This document shows, piece after piece, positions 36,285 through 48,344 of a stretch of DNA of 64,000 nt. The DNA lies in the NCBI GenBank assembly GCA_030549335.1, contig CM060190.1, positions 69,516,118 to 69,580,117 of the forward strand. Direction: 5' to 3'. The DNA is from Pontederia crassipes (Eukaryota > Streptophyta > Magnoliopsida > Commelinales > Pontederiaceae). Both the position numbers and the translations under genes were made by a program. The stretch's first letter is position 1. Each line of letters opens with the position of its first letter. The notes beneath the pieces are model-generated. The model saw only the letters and a program-made list of their open reading frames with translations, made no database searches and was not told where the DNA came from.

Positions 36285-39200
36285 TTAATTGATGTCTTGG
36301 GACTTTGGAGACCTCCAACAAAGCAGTCTCGGCCTAACCTTCGATGGTCTGCAAGAACAAGTGTTATTTAAAAGAAAGAAACCGAAACATGTCTTAACAG
36401 GATAAATGACTAGACAGAAAATTATGATAACATGTTTTTTTAAGGGTTAACAATTATAATAACATGATGATAAGTAAAGGATGGACCTAGTGGTTCACTT
36501 ACCAATTTAAGCTGATGTTATTCTCCAGTCAGAAATGGTTTCCAATGGAACATGTAAAAATTAAGACTTTGCAATATATGTATATTGTTAGCCAGAATTC
36601 AGATGAACTTGATATCATTGTGAGTGTTCAAAATGGACAACAACAACAACAAAGCCTTATCCCACTAGGTGGGGTCGGCTACATGGATCATACGACGCCA
36701 TTCATTGATCCATGTTTATGAGATTCGATAGTGAAGAAATAAATCACTTAAAAATCATATCAGCATAAAGATGACATCATTGGTTTAACATCATAATGAA
36801 ATAACAACAGAGATGGTTGTAGGGCTTACCCATTCTCTTCCCTGGAACTGAAGGTGACCTGAGAGTTCAGACTTGAGCTTAAGGCATAAGAATGATGCAT
36901 GCAAAAGTATGGTTCTGATAATTCCTTCTTTGGAATCGACAATTCTAACTTGTTCTGGGGCTGAATCTTTAGACATATAGTATGAGAAGCATTTGATGAA
37001 AACAATTTCCTTTGAAGTTTTAGTCTCCTAGGAAAACATCTTGGACGAACTTCGGCCTCTTCAATGCTGATATTTTGATCGTCTCCATCTATATTATATG
37101 AAAACTTTGATTGCGACTTGCATTCCTTTTCAAAGACATCTGTTATAGGGCCAGTAGTTGTTATGGATTCAGCATCATGTGACTCTTCTTCTGCTTTTTG
37201 AATAACTACTTCATCTACATCATAGTAGCCCTCCAATGGTTTATCGCCAAAATTCGGAACAAAAGGTGAAGACTGCCTATCACAACGAGGTATATAAGTT
37301 CTGAAAGATGTTTCTCTTCTCCTGGGCGTTCCATTCTCATATTCATCAGACATTGTATCTGAATCTGATGGTTCTTGCTTCCTACCAGAACAGCTTAGCA
37401 AACTGAATGATTTTTTCAGTTTACTGTCCTTTGTTGATCTAGGAACAAGTTTCATTCTAATCTCCACATCACATTCCAGGACTTGCTGAAGTGCATGTGC
37501 AATCATTTCTCCTGACTTTGCTGCCTTAGCTACATGATCTGGATGACCAAATTCCACTTCTGCTATTGCCACCCCTGGAGAGTCAAAGATGTTATAAAGT
37601 CACGCAAATGTTTCATGATCATGATAGCAAAGATTGAAATAATTCCTATCAACACTTGTGCACACCCAACTGTAATTCTAGTTTGACTACTTTCTAAAGG
37701 TCATGTATGTTGGTCTCAAGACCATATTCTATGTATTTTGATGATAGCAAACAAGGAAGATAATGTACTAATTATGCTTAAAGTGATAGTGTGGACAGGT
37801 CTAACATTTTTCGAAGAAAAATAGTCGAAGTTTTTATCTACAGTAAAAACGGAAGACCGATAGTATATCGGTCGACCGTTATGGTAGATAATGGACGACC
37901 CAAATGCATGATGGAGCATCCGCTAATCATAGAATGGAAAAACCTCTAAAAATGGGCGACCGATCTTGTAGCGGTCGACCGTTATGAAGAGAATGGATGA
38001 CCGAAATAGAAGATTGGATCAACCGCTAATCACAGAATGGAATGTACTTCAGTATCGGTCGACCGATTCACTTTCGGGCAACCGTTATGGAAGCAAGAAC
38101 GGTTATAATTCTTCTACGGCTTACTATCAACGGTATACTGCACAAAACAAATAAAATAATGGATATATTTTTTTATTAAACGGACGACCGATTTGGAAAT
38201 GGGCGACCGCTGAAGATTCAACAGACAGAATAACAGCTAGTTACTGTGCAAAACAGACGACCGATACTAAAACGGTCGACCGATTCAAAGCTGACAGCAT
38301 AAGCTTTTTGAGTTACTTTATAACGGCCAAATTTTCAAGAGAAGCCTATAAAAGGGATCCAAAAGATTGAAGGAAGATAATCCAAGCAAGGCAAATCATT
38401 CTAGAGCTCCCTTCAAATCTAAAGCATTTTTCTTAAGCCAAAGTTGCAAATCATCCCTTCCCTCTTCTAGTTTCTTAGTGAAAATATTATTTGTAAGAAG
38501 AAGAGTCTTGGAGGGAATTCTTGTTTAGATAGTTTTTTAGAGCTCCTTATAAGAAGAGGTGTGCCTTACCTCTTGAGCAAAGAAGAAGGCATTGTGGTGT
38601 AGAAAGGGTTATTCTCTCCCTATAAGAAAAGAGAAGGCTAGTGAATCTCCGACGGTCTCAAAGTTGAGTCGGAGTGGGGACGTAGGCCAAGGAGTTGAGC
38701 CAAACCTCGTCAACATATCGCGTCTTTCTCTTCTCTTGCTTCTCTTGTGCTTTTATTAACTATCCTTTACTTGCTTGTAATCGCATTCGCTCTAAATTTA
38801 CTCCTACGTCTTTTTCTATTTTAAATTTTTATACACCAATTCACCACCACCCCCCCCCCCCCCTTGGTGCTTTCGATCCTATAATGTATGGGCACAATCA
38901 TCATGTGGGAAGATCAAGATGTATTTAGAAGTCAAGAACTATATTGAACTTGTAATTATCTTTGACAACAAAACATTAGCTCATAACTTTTTAAGCAATT
39001 TGTGTTCAATTATGGGAAGACAAATAGGTGAAGAATTTGTCCAGTAAAAATATTGGATCAAGAATAATTGTGTGATAAGTACGAACAACGATATCAGTGT
39101 TACCTTCAAGTAAGCAGAGTGATGGCAAGTAGCTTTCTTGCTGCAAGAAGCTCCTAAATGAACTTGACTGACACTTGTGTATGGCTTTCTTCCAGATCCT

Positions 39201-42099
39201 TTCGAGCTTTTTCCTATTGCAATGTTTATTTGAGCATTTTGACATGTTATGGTTGCAAGCATAGCAAGAGTTACCCTGTCTTGCCTTTGGTGAAGTTGCA
39301 CTCATTGTTCTATCTGAATTTAATAAATAATATATCACATAATTTGCTTAGATTCCTTGCAGTTGGAGAGTAGTAGAGAACAAAGAAGGATTACTATCAT
39401 GAAATAAGTGCTGAGCTATTCCTACCTCTCAAATGTGCCATGGTTGAAAATGTAATTGAGTCATTCCCTTCCATCATTGGCGAAGCTTCTTCGTTGCTGA
39501 ACTGCAAAAGAGCAACAGTAAGCCATGTTGCTTGGTTCTTGGATGTCCTCAATTGCTTTTCCGTTTCAGAAAGTATTCTTAGTGCATTCCTCAATTTCTG
39601 AATACGAGCTTCAGCTATTCCACAGAAAAATATCATCAGTTCTAATATAGTAATATCCACTTAAAAATTAATAAAAGGTAAATAATGATTCTCAGTTAAG
39701 TATAGTTGACTGAGATCAATATAATTTGGAATTCCATGGAGAAAATGCTGAAAAGAACTGATGCCAATATCCAACAGCTAAATAACACTAAGAAACTGTC
39801 TTTATATGAGTGCGGACACTACTTTTATCCAACCAAAGCATGTATTTAATTTCTGTGTGGGCTCCATCTAATCTGCCCTGATATATACAACAAGTTTAAA
39901 GGACAATTTGCTCTTAGTTTCAAGTCATTCTAACATGAAATTGATGCAATCATTCTGAGTTCATTACAAGCAATGACGGCCATAAAAAAGCATCCCATAA
40001 TAAAGACAATGAATTGGAGAGAGGAGAAACTCATTGATGGATGAATCAATACCCAATTCGGAAAATCCAAAAGACATTGAATATATGAAATAAAACCAAG
40101 AACACAGTCATTGATATCATGCTAATTACAATAGTATGAATAACTTGTGAGCTGTGTGATATGGAAAATTTCACATACAAGAATATTTCATGACGAAGCT
40201 TTTTCCAACTTCAGAAATTTCAGATCTACCAGCAAGAATGTCCATGATAACATTAGCAAGCTGTGATATTAACTGCAATGGATCGACCCTAGACCTCATA
40301 AGCTCTCTTGCTCTTCTGACAGTATTAGCAGTATCTGAAGAGAATGCTATGTCTAGCAAATTGAGCAACTCGTCATCAGAAATGACACCTATCTGCAGTG
40401 AGATTAGACAAAGTGATAACAAATAAAAAACAAACAATCAGAAAATATTACATGATGCCATATCTGTGTATCCATTTCAGTCAAGGGTAATCAAAATTCC
40501 CAAAATTATCAGAAGAAGACAATTAATACTTACTAGCTCATATACAAGAGATACAGTGATTCTCTTGCCTAGCGGTGCAAGTTGGTCAAGCATTGTTTCT
40601 GCATTTCGAAGCGAACCACTGGACTTTGCAGCAATAAAATGCAAGGCATCCACATCATAATCCAATTGCTCTTTGGTGCACATCTTTTGCATCTTGCCAA
40701 CTATATCAGCATCTTTTAACTTTGGGAAGTGATACCTTTGGCATCGTGATACAAAGTTACACGGGAGTGCATCAAAGTCAGAGGTAACCAATATATATAC
40801 AGCATGGCGAGAGAAATTGTCAATACTTTTCAAAATGGAAACCCATGCCTCATCTTGTAGAAACTGGCATTCATCAATTATGATTACCTTGAAGCGTGAT
40901 GAGAATGGAACTAGAGATGCATTCTTCAGAAGGGACTTCACCTTATCCTTATGATTCATTTTAGCAGCATCCAATTCCTTTGTATCTTTACTCTTTCCAG
41001 AGAATAAAAGCACACACTCACGACAGCACCCGCATGGTCTATGTTCATCAAGAGATAGGCAGTTTAAAGCAGCTGCGAAAATCCTAGCAGTTGTCGTCTT
41101 ACCATTGCCATGAGGACCATGGAAAAGATACAAAGGCGCGATCTTCCCTTTTGTTATGGCATATAAAAGAGAATGAGTTACTACGTCCAACCCCACCAAC
41201 TCTCTGAAAGATTTGGGCCCATATTTCTGGCTCAGTTTTCTTGGACTATCTGGACATGGATCAACACCTATGAATGATGAGGTTCCTTCAGCAGATATCA
41301 ATGGTTGTTCCTCGTCTTCATCATCAGAATAGATATGTCGGCCTTTGAACTTGGGAGTTCCTGACCAACAGTAAGCTATACCACATCCACGAAAATTTGA
41401 ATCAATGACATCTTTTAGCTTATTCTGGGGCCCCAGATGGCTTTTTGTCGAACCAGCTTCACTCAGTGAAATGGATGGACTTCCAACTTGACTCGAAGCA
41501 GATGACATTTTCATCAAATTTCCATTATAAGACTTCTTTGCTTCTATCGAATTTATTCTCTCAGTCAATTCAACCTTTGCTTCTCTTGAATTTATTCTCT
41601 CAGTAAATTCAACTATCGGTTTCCTGAAAAAATCAGCTTCACCTTTTGCATGCTTCTTGGAATGCTGCACACAAGTAGAATCCACTGATTTGCGTGAACG
41701 ACATTGACGATCTCGGCGCACTTTATGAACCAATTTATTCCTGGATGGATCTAAACCTCTTATTCTCGCAATAGACGACTTTCTGCTTGAAGTCGTCTTA
41801 TGATTTGGTACTCTCAGATTTGACTCTGTGTTACTCCCTACGTCTTCCTCTTCTTCTTTCAACTGCTCATTATTGCATTGTGCTAGATGGTGCCTGCCTG
41901 AAGACTGTATCTGTAAAGTTGCACCATTGCAAGAATTTGTTTCCCACTTCACGTGCTCTATAATTGCTGCATATCTACTCAAAGAATTAGTGGTTGGATC
42001 CCGCAAAGAGCGAACCCTCTTAAGTGCTACGAGAGCTCTCGAGATTGGGATGTCCACCGAATGTCGCTGACCTTCGATCATTCTTCCCTGTGATCTCAT
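36285..42099 (-). CDS. STICHEL-like protein, DnaX (Pol III gamma/tau) family
   Basis: Six coding exons in consistent phase: 42099-40534, 40392-40179, 39614-39426, 39313-39104, 37574-36830, 36348-36285; 995 residues. STICHEL proteins are plant-specific relatives of bacterial clamp-loader subunits; STI itself controls trichome branching, and the roles of the others are less known. The N-terminus (RHSVDIPISRALVALKRVRS) and overall size suggest the STICHEL-like 2 branch, from memory. The AAA+ core has Walker A GPHGNGKTT at 328-336, a zinc-type Cys cluster (CGCCREC), Walker B VIIIDECQFL (DECQ instead of the bacterial DEVH), an SRC arginine-finger motif (FVSRCQRYHF) and sensor II GSLRNAETMLDQLAP. 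The C-terminal half has the LSETEKQLRTSKNQATWLTV block. A second in-frame ATG at 42081 (MIEGQRHSVD) is an equally good start. Introns hold a solo LTR and a SINE. Confidence 0.9.
36639..36732 (-). mobile_element. Au-type SINE, 5'-truncated
   Basis: Reverse-oriented copy with caacaacaacaaagcctta, ggggtcggctacatggatc and a remnant of the middle (tttatgagattcgatag). It lies in the last intron of the STICHEL-like gene, about 300 bases from the final exon. No flanking duplication is obvious. Confidence 0.8.
37708..38883 (+). mobile_element. Solo LTR, SIRE-like Ty1/copia
   Basis: 1176-bp LTR, beginning TGTTGGTCTCAAG and ending CTTTCGATCCTATA after a C-run, flanked by a perfect 5-base duplication ATGTA (37703-37707 and 38884-38888). 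The poly-C followed by TTGGTGC...CGATCC is typical of SIRE-type LTR ends. A TATAAAAGG box lies at about 38347. No internal region remains, so it is a solo LTR left by recombination. It is in the fourth coding intron of the STICHEL-like gene, antisense to it. It contains at least four copies of the palindrome CGGTCGACCG. Confidence 0.85.
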
Positions 42100-42142
42100 C
42101 TCCTCTTATTTAAACAACATATTCCCAAGATGTAAGAAGAGC

Positions 42143-42810
42143 CTGCAAGAGAGTTCCTTCTACTTCGAGTCTGTATGATACATGAACGGATTAAAGTGAC
42201 ACAAGTCGTCAATTCTTTCAGAATCTTGAAGCAAAAGGATTAAAGTGATCGTTATCCTGAACAGACACATGAACGGTAGATGTTAACTTCAAAATCTATG
42301 GAATGAAAAAGCATGCATGTTATAACGGAAATGGCGTCTGTATTAATTCAAACTAATAAATCTGACACATTGTGCTACTAAGTTTGACCCCGTTGATTGC
42401 TCGCTAACCTAAACAACTTTGACTTCATACGAAGTAAGAAATTAGTTGCATATCCAAAGCCGTTGAACAGTCATACATTAACCACACTAAAAACAATCAA
42501 TGAGAGAAAATAACTTTGCAAGCAAAAGTAAAAGGAGAACAGAAAAAAATGAGAAAATGACGATCGATTCGTCTCACACATCCCCCTTCCATTCACAGCA
42601 AAATAAACACCGAAACAAACAACAACACAAACAAGTAGCAACCTGTGCAGGATCAACCAAAGTAAGCCAAAACTCACCAGCTCGCAGAAGTTGTAACTTG
42701 AAGCTAAACCTCCTGAAACTCCAATCCCAGCAGGAAAAGGGAGAGAAAGGCAGCAGCAAAGCTCGGAGGAGAGCTGGGAGGCTGGCGATGGCAAGTGGGC
42801 AAATGTAAGT
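42143..42810 (-). promoter_or_regulatory. Probable 5' leader and leader intron of STICHEL-like gene
   Basis: On the minus strand, GCGAGCTG|GTGAGTTTTGG (exon end 42678) is a strong donor and CTCTCTTGCAG (exon start 42142) a strong acceptor. They define a ~535-base intron in the 5' untranslated region, 43 bases before the start codon. The upstream exon begins in pyrimidine-rich sequence (ctttctctcccttttcc), common around plant transcription starts. Inferred from splice signals only. Confidence 0.5.
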
Positions 42811-43911
42811 TCTAGCCAGTGATAACAGCAGGACATCATTATTTCTACACTTGGAGGAGAGCTCACGAGGGCATGGTTTCCAATAGATTCTGCACTATCC
42901 ATTTAGGAAATGTGGAGCTCCAGCAAGTTTCCAACCAGTGTCAACTACAGTAATTAACATCAAACACAAGGGGCAAACCTCCACGCTCTAAAAAGCTGTT
43001 AGATTTTCGTCTGTCTGTTGGGAGAGAGAAGACGACCAGTAACGGAAACATCTCCTGCGAATCTCCACCGTAGGCTCTGTACTTTTCTGTGATCTAGAGG
43101 CGGAACCAAGGGCTCCGATTCGATTCCGGAATAGTACTTTGGATGCCTTTCGTTTGCCCTCGTAATAGACGTACGTCTCTGCATTTAATGCGGGTGATCT
43201 ACAAAAAGGTTGGATTAAACAAGTATTTGGCCTTGTCCATTTCTGCATGTCACTATTAGTATTTTTCTTTCTCCCCCCTGCCAATGTTCTTGGATTTTGC
43301 ATCAGTCCTGCATTAATCCACGTGATGTCTCTCTCGGCCCCCACGATTGTTTGTTATTATTTTTAATCCTCCCATGAGTTAATCACTTCAATCGAGATTA
43401 AAAATCCTGATGTTATAGCTTTCTCATAATTTTCAAATTTTAATCCTTTGATTTGTTCAAGGGTTGGACTCCGCAATCGAGAAAGTCTCAATATTTCTTG
43501 AAGTTTGTCACTGTTGAAGATGTCTCTGTTTGTCATAATGAATTTGTAATGATCCTTAGCCTTCTGGATATCAAAAATAAAGTCCACATATTTAATCTTA
43601 CGAGCCTTTATGTTTATATTCGCATTGCATCCCATCTATAGTATGAGGATAATTTCAAAAGAATCATCTAACTATATCTACAATTATCTGTCATGAGATT
43701 GACCCAGCTAATAAAAAACAGTAAATCTCCCTGTTTCTAAAATAATATATTTTACTGTTATCCGTGGAACCTACAGCTTGCACTTATTATTCTGGCTGGC
43801 AACTTGCTATTGTTTATGAGAAGAAAAAGGAAAAGAAAAGAAGAAAGTAAAGTAGGTTTTTGTTATATGTCTGCCCACCACGTTTAACATCTGGTCTTGG
43901 TGTTACTGCAG
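42811..43911. other. Intergenic, nothing firmly recognised
   Basis: It contains the region upstream of the STICHEL-like gene. Short frames at 42.5-43.6 kb have no family resemblance and no splice-supported partners. Confidence 0.4.
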
Positions 43912-44270
43912 GAACTGTTGATGCTTGGAGTGTGGCAAAAGGATCATGGAATCAGATGTACAAGAGAATGTGAAAAGACAGATGAACTTGTGCCTCTGGA
44001 CATGGATGCAATGAAAGTACTCAGTAGCATTTGCTTGAATCTGATTCTGATCATCTTCATTGTATCCTCTGTCATCGCCAACAAAGAATATTTAGAGGTC
44101 AGATAAACACAGACATGTAAATGTGAAAGAATAACTATGTTAAAACAAAATGATGTCTCAGAGATGGATGTGAAGATGATACTTTGTTTCAGGATTATTT
44201 TCGGAGCTTGATTAGACGAGGCAGAAGACACGCTCGCGACGCGAACACGCGAAAGAGACGGACTCCATGA
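43912..44270 (+). CDS. Possible 3' exons of a small membrane protein
   Basis: An acceptor (ggtgttactgcag) opens a frame at 43912-44097. A donor GAG|GTCAGA and an acceptor TTTGTTTCAG|GAT join it in phase 0 to 44193-44270, ending in TGA. Together they give 62 plus 25 residues. The first part ends in a hydrophobic segment (VLSSICLNLILIIFIVSSVI) that would span a membrane. The second is strongly basic (RSLIRRGRRHARDANTRKRR), as in a cytosolic juxtamembrane tail. No upstream exon or start was found, and I do not recognise the family. The matching phase and the classic hydrophobic-then-basic layout are the only support. Confidence 0.3.
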
Positions 44271-44646
44271 ATTAAATTGTTTATATAAAGAGCTCCTAAT
44301 TGACTAGAAATATTCATTGATTAAAGTCACAAATGCACTGTATCTCATTTTACTTCATGCAGGAATAACGATCCATAAAGATAGGAACTAATCTGATAAA
44401 TTAGTTTGAAGAAAAATAAGTCAATGTTTGTTTATCTTTTACTAAAGCTAAGTTAATAATTTTCAACTGGCCGCATAAGTTGTCGCTACAAAATATAGTA
44501 TTGTCACTCTATTTTATTTTAAAAGAATAAAAATATTCACAACAATTCACGTCATAAAGTGGCAACGATGATTTTTGAAATGACATGCTCGAAATAATAT
44601 ACTCCTAGCGATATATTTCAAGATAAGATGTATTATTGATTTTATT
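44271..44646. other. AT-rich spacer
   Basis: Nothing recognised between the possible small gene and the solo LTR; may hold a 3' untranslated region. Confidence 0.35.
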
Positions 44647-47262
44647 TGTAATGTCTCAAAATTCAATTTTATCATGTAGTGAAATCTTCTTTAGATAGTT
44701 ACTTTCTTCTATCATTTTTTTACTTTTTTTGTTTATCCGGATGGTTAAGAAAATTATTAAATGGAAGACTTAAAATTAAAATATTACATCTTGTAAAATA
44801 AAAAAATACGGAAGCTAGAATGAAAGATAGGAGTACATTATAATGTCTCAACACACGACATATAAGTCCATGCCATATGCAACTAGATAGATCTCATCCA
44901 AATAAAAATACAACTCAATATAAAGAAAAGCGAAAGATTCCAACTAGACTCTAGGGTAATCATGTGCACACGCCATCCGAACTGTAGTCGTCGCACACAC
45001 CTCAACTAAGCACGCATCTATATTATGTACCTATAGGAATCACAAAGCGGAGCAAGCTCAATCGTTAATATAAAACTAACTAAGTATGAGTTCGTATAAT
45101 TCATAACATAGTTCCATTAGAATAAGCATGGAACAAATATATAAATTAGATATGAGAGAAGCAAGGAATCAATAATAATGTTATAATCATGGTTTATGTC
45201 TTTTCATTTCATTTCATTTTCATATTCATATTCGTGTTCATTATTCATATTCATTGCTCATATTCATGATGCATGGTTCATGATTCATATTCATCTTCAT
45301 AAGGATAGAGTCCTTTCATTCATCTTCGGTCATTCGCGTTCTTTCATTTTGTTTATAAGTTAAAAAAGCTCTCCACTTTTAGAGAATGTCATTGCGGACA
45401 CACATGTGTGTAACTATATAGACCATGGTGGACCAATGGAGATCAGTGTCATGGCCAGTCCCGTCGGGCAAAATGTCCTCGTGCAAGACGAAAATATCTG
45501 CAGGAAGAAACTTTCATCTAGATAGGAAAATGGTAGTCCTCCATCATATCTTATAATTCATGAGTCTCTCTTTCAATCACGTGGAACGATCAAAACTGCA
45601 AAGATCAAAAGAAGCTCTTGATCATTCTTTAGGTTCATTTCATCTGGTGTCAATCAGGTGGACATAAGTTTATCAAATCAAAAGGTTCCAATTAAAGTCG
45701 TATTCATTCTGTCCCTAGATCGAATGCCCGAAAGTCGAGCGATCATCCGATTGAGGTTCATTCAGCAGTCATCCAAAAGGTGGGCGGACATTCGTTTATA
45801 CATGTTCATCAATCGATCGAAAAGGGAGTGATCGTCTATTTTATGTTCATCAGTTGATTGTTTCAAGACCATATACGATCCTCCGTCAATCGAGAGAAGT
45901 TCGGTCGTTCGTTATCACATGAGTATTCTCTCGAACTTTTGGTCAAGAGTTTCAGTCGGCCAAAACTGGATCGATTGTCCGCTAGGAACAATATCATCTT
46001 CTTCATTAGTCGGTCGGATTTCTCCATTGATTATCGAAAGTCTGTCTGACGAGAGAATCTAGATTGGTCGTCCGAAATGATTTCGATCGATCGACTAGTT
46101 GCCATTACTGTCTCGATATTTTCTAGTTCGGTCATCCAAAAGATTTTCAAACTTTCGTTCTAGTCCATATCGGTCATCCGATCGAGGACGTTCGACATGA
46201 CATGTCGCTATACTTTGTCAAGCTGAATTGACGGCCGAAAGGGTTTCGATCATTCGCTTCAGTTCGGTAGAGCCATAGGTCATTGCAAATTCATATGTTT
46301 TCAATCAAGTTTTTCCATGCAAGCGAGATCTAACACAAATTGACAAAGTACCAAATACACAGTGTAGTTCATAAGCATATCTAATCATGAATCCCGTCAT
46401 AAACATATCATGCATATCATTTCCTTCATATAATATAACTTACCGATTCTTATCTTTAAGCATAAAATAATTTCCATTTTATCTTAGTTCCAGTAAATAT
46501 GACTATCAATTTAACAACATGAAGTCAATCAACAAGTAACTATCTAGGTCGTATGCTAGCATATCTACTCATTCGTCATATTACTAACTAATATAAAGCA
46601 TATAAATCATTCGGCCAAATTGACCAATATCATCATAATAATTATAAAAGCACGATTCCCACCCATTCTAGCATGAACCTTAACCCTCTTATAGCCTTAG
46701 AACATGTGATCCCCGCAGGAAATTTATCCCATGAACTAGATCCCAAAAATCCATCTTTTTGCCAAGCGGTTTGGTTCTTCTTCGCCAGATCAATCTCTAG
46801 TTGCGCCCTCCCCGTCCTCTTATGTTGCCTATGCCCGAGGTTCCTGTCGGAGTCATCCCACTGTCTTATGGCCGAGACCAAACAAAGAGCACGAGCAAAG
46901 GAGAAAAATGGGGAGATGAGAAGATGAGGAAGATAAGAAAGAGAGGGGAGAGAGTGGCTTTAAAGAACACGATGGTGGGGGTGATTGGCCATTAATCACC
47001 TCAGAAATGAGTGGAGAGGGGGTCATCAAATTTGACCATTATGGTGGTGGAATGAATGAGAAATCAAAGGTTGAGCTTCCAACGGTTTTATGTCCGCTGC
47101 ACTTTTGGGCGCCCGAAAATGTTTCAGTGGTCCGATAGTGCGTCGGTTGAAGTCGTCGATCAGTTACGATATCGAGCATCCATTCTTAGTTCCATCGCCC
47201 CATAGTCCGACATAATAAATAATTAAAATTTTAAATTCCTTACAAAATTTGGGTGTGTTACA
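44647..47262 (-). mobile_element. Solo LTR, large Ty3/gypsy type
   Basis: 2616-bp LTR, read on the minus strand from TGTAACACACCCAAAT (47262 downward) to GAGACATTACA (44647). It is flanked by a perfect 5-base duplication TTATT (44642-44646 and 47263-47267). No internal region is present. It includes a TTCAT-type simple-repeat tract (about 45200-45300) and many tcgatcga/cggtc motifs at 45.7-46.2 kb. Open frames inside (46.6-47.0 kb) are not genes. Confidence 0.85.
45198..45300 (+). repeat. TTCAT-type simple repeat
   Basis: Low-complexity run of ttcat, attcat and tcattcat words inside the solo LTR. Confidence 0.7.
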
Positions 47263-47267
47263 TTATT

Positions 47268-48344
47268 ATTTCATCATTTAAGAAATGTATGTATCATTTA
47301 AGAGCTAACATTGTTTTATCATTTGTTGGAATTTTAATGGTGGATCTTCATCGATAATAATACCAATGATTATAATTTTGAGAAAATTCATTGTTAAAGT
47401 TCTAAATTAGCAAACATCGTTGCATTTTAACTCCATGATAAATTCATATAGGTGAACAGTTGACATTTTCCGAAAATAATGAATATGAGGAATCGATTAA
47501 ATTTTATTAACGAGGTTAATATAGAAAAAATGATAAACTTTTTTCCTAGTGAAACCATCATTTGAACAACATGGTGCATGTTATTTAATTTTGATTATTT
47601 CAAAATGATACATGATTTAATTACTCTCGTTGACCGATTCATAAACTTATTTTAAAATTGTTATATTTTTTTCTAAAAGAAAGTGGATCATCTATTAGTA
47701 TAAGCACAAGAACAATTGTGATACAACAATTGGAGAACATGATTCGCCCTCCTAAAAGGTGTCGATGGATGTTGTCCCTCCAAAGTTTGCAAAAAAAAAA
47801 TCCACTGCAAAATTAGTTTTCACAATATGAATACCTACATACAAAATTTTATAGATGAATTGTGTGATGTCATAGCTCTCAGATCATGCTCCATAGTTGT
47901 TAGGAGGGGGCAACATGTTTTCTTGTTGATGATGCTCACCAAGAGTTGTGAATCCGGTTCAAATCATACACGATTAAGTCCAAGTTTTTTTTGCACTTGC
48001 AAATGCCTCAGATCTCGCACCAAGCTTCCACAAATAGGATGATTGGCGCCCACCTGCAGAGATAAAGTTATCGTTATATCTTGCTCTTCCATTCTCACCA
48101 GGCGAAGTAAAGGATCCTTCCGAGTTTACTTTGATCCAAGATGGAGGGGGGTTCCCATAGGATCCAAATAGGATATTGGGGAGTAGTAGATGTCTCAGGT
48201 AAGTAGTGAATTGCATATTTAGTGTACTTAGCAATAGCTTGAATCTACACAACATTTGTGGTTGCCCGAGTGTGTCTAAAATATATACGGTATCTCTAAT
48301 TTTCAAATGGCCCAAAGGGAGCGAAAATTTGAGTTTAGAGGTGT
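47268..48344 (-). mobile_element. LINE RNase H-like fragment, split by a solo LTR
   Basis: On the minus strand, 48315-47974 encodes PPPSWIKVNSEGSF and later GRARYNDNFISAGG, resembling the start of the RNase H domain at the 3' end of plant LINEs (WIKVNVDGSF...). The upstream part should continue beyond the inserted solo LTR, at 50870-50560. 47268-47760 is AT-rich with nothing assigned. It is a decayed fragment with no complete domain. Confidence 0.5.

Noticed and set aside
37800-38300. CRISPR-like array suggested by repeated CGGTCGACCG
   Set aside because: The repeats are short palindromes inside a plant retrotransposon LTR, with irregular spacing, in a nuclear genome.
42471-42902. 143-residue minus-strand frame upstream of the STICHEL-like gene
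   Set aside because: It overlaps the proposed leader exon and intron and has a low-complexity hydrophobic translation with no recognisable domain.
46642-46995. Short frames at 46.6-47.0 kb on both strands
   Set aside because: They lie inside a solo LTR bounded by a perfect target duplication.
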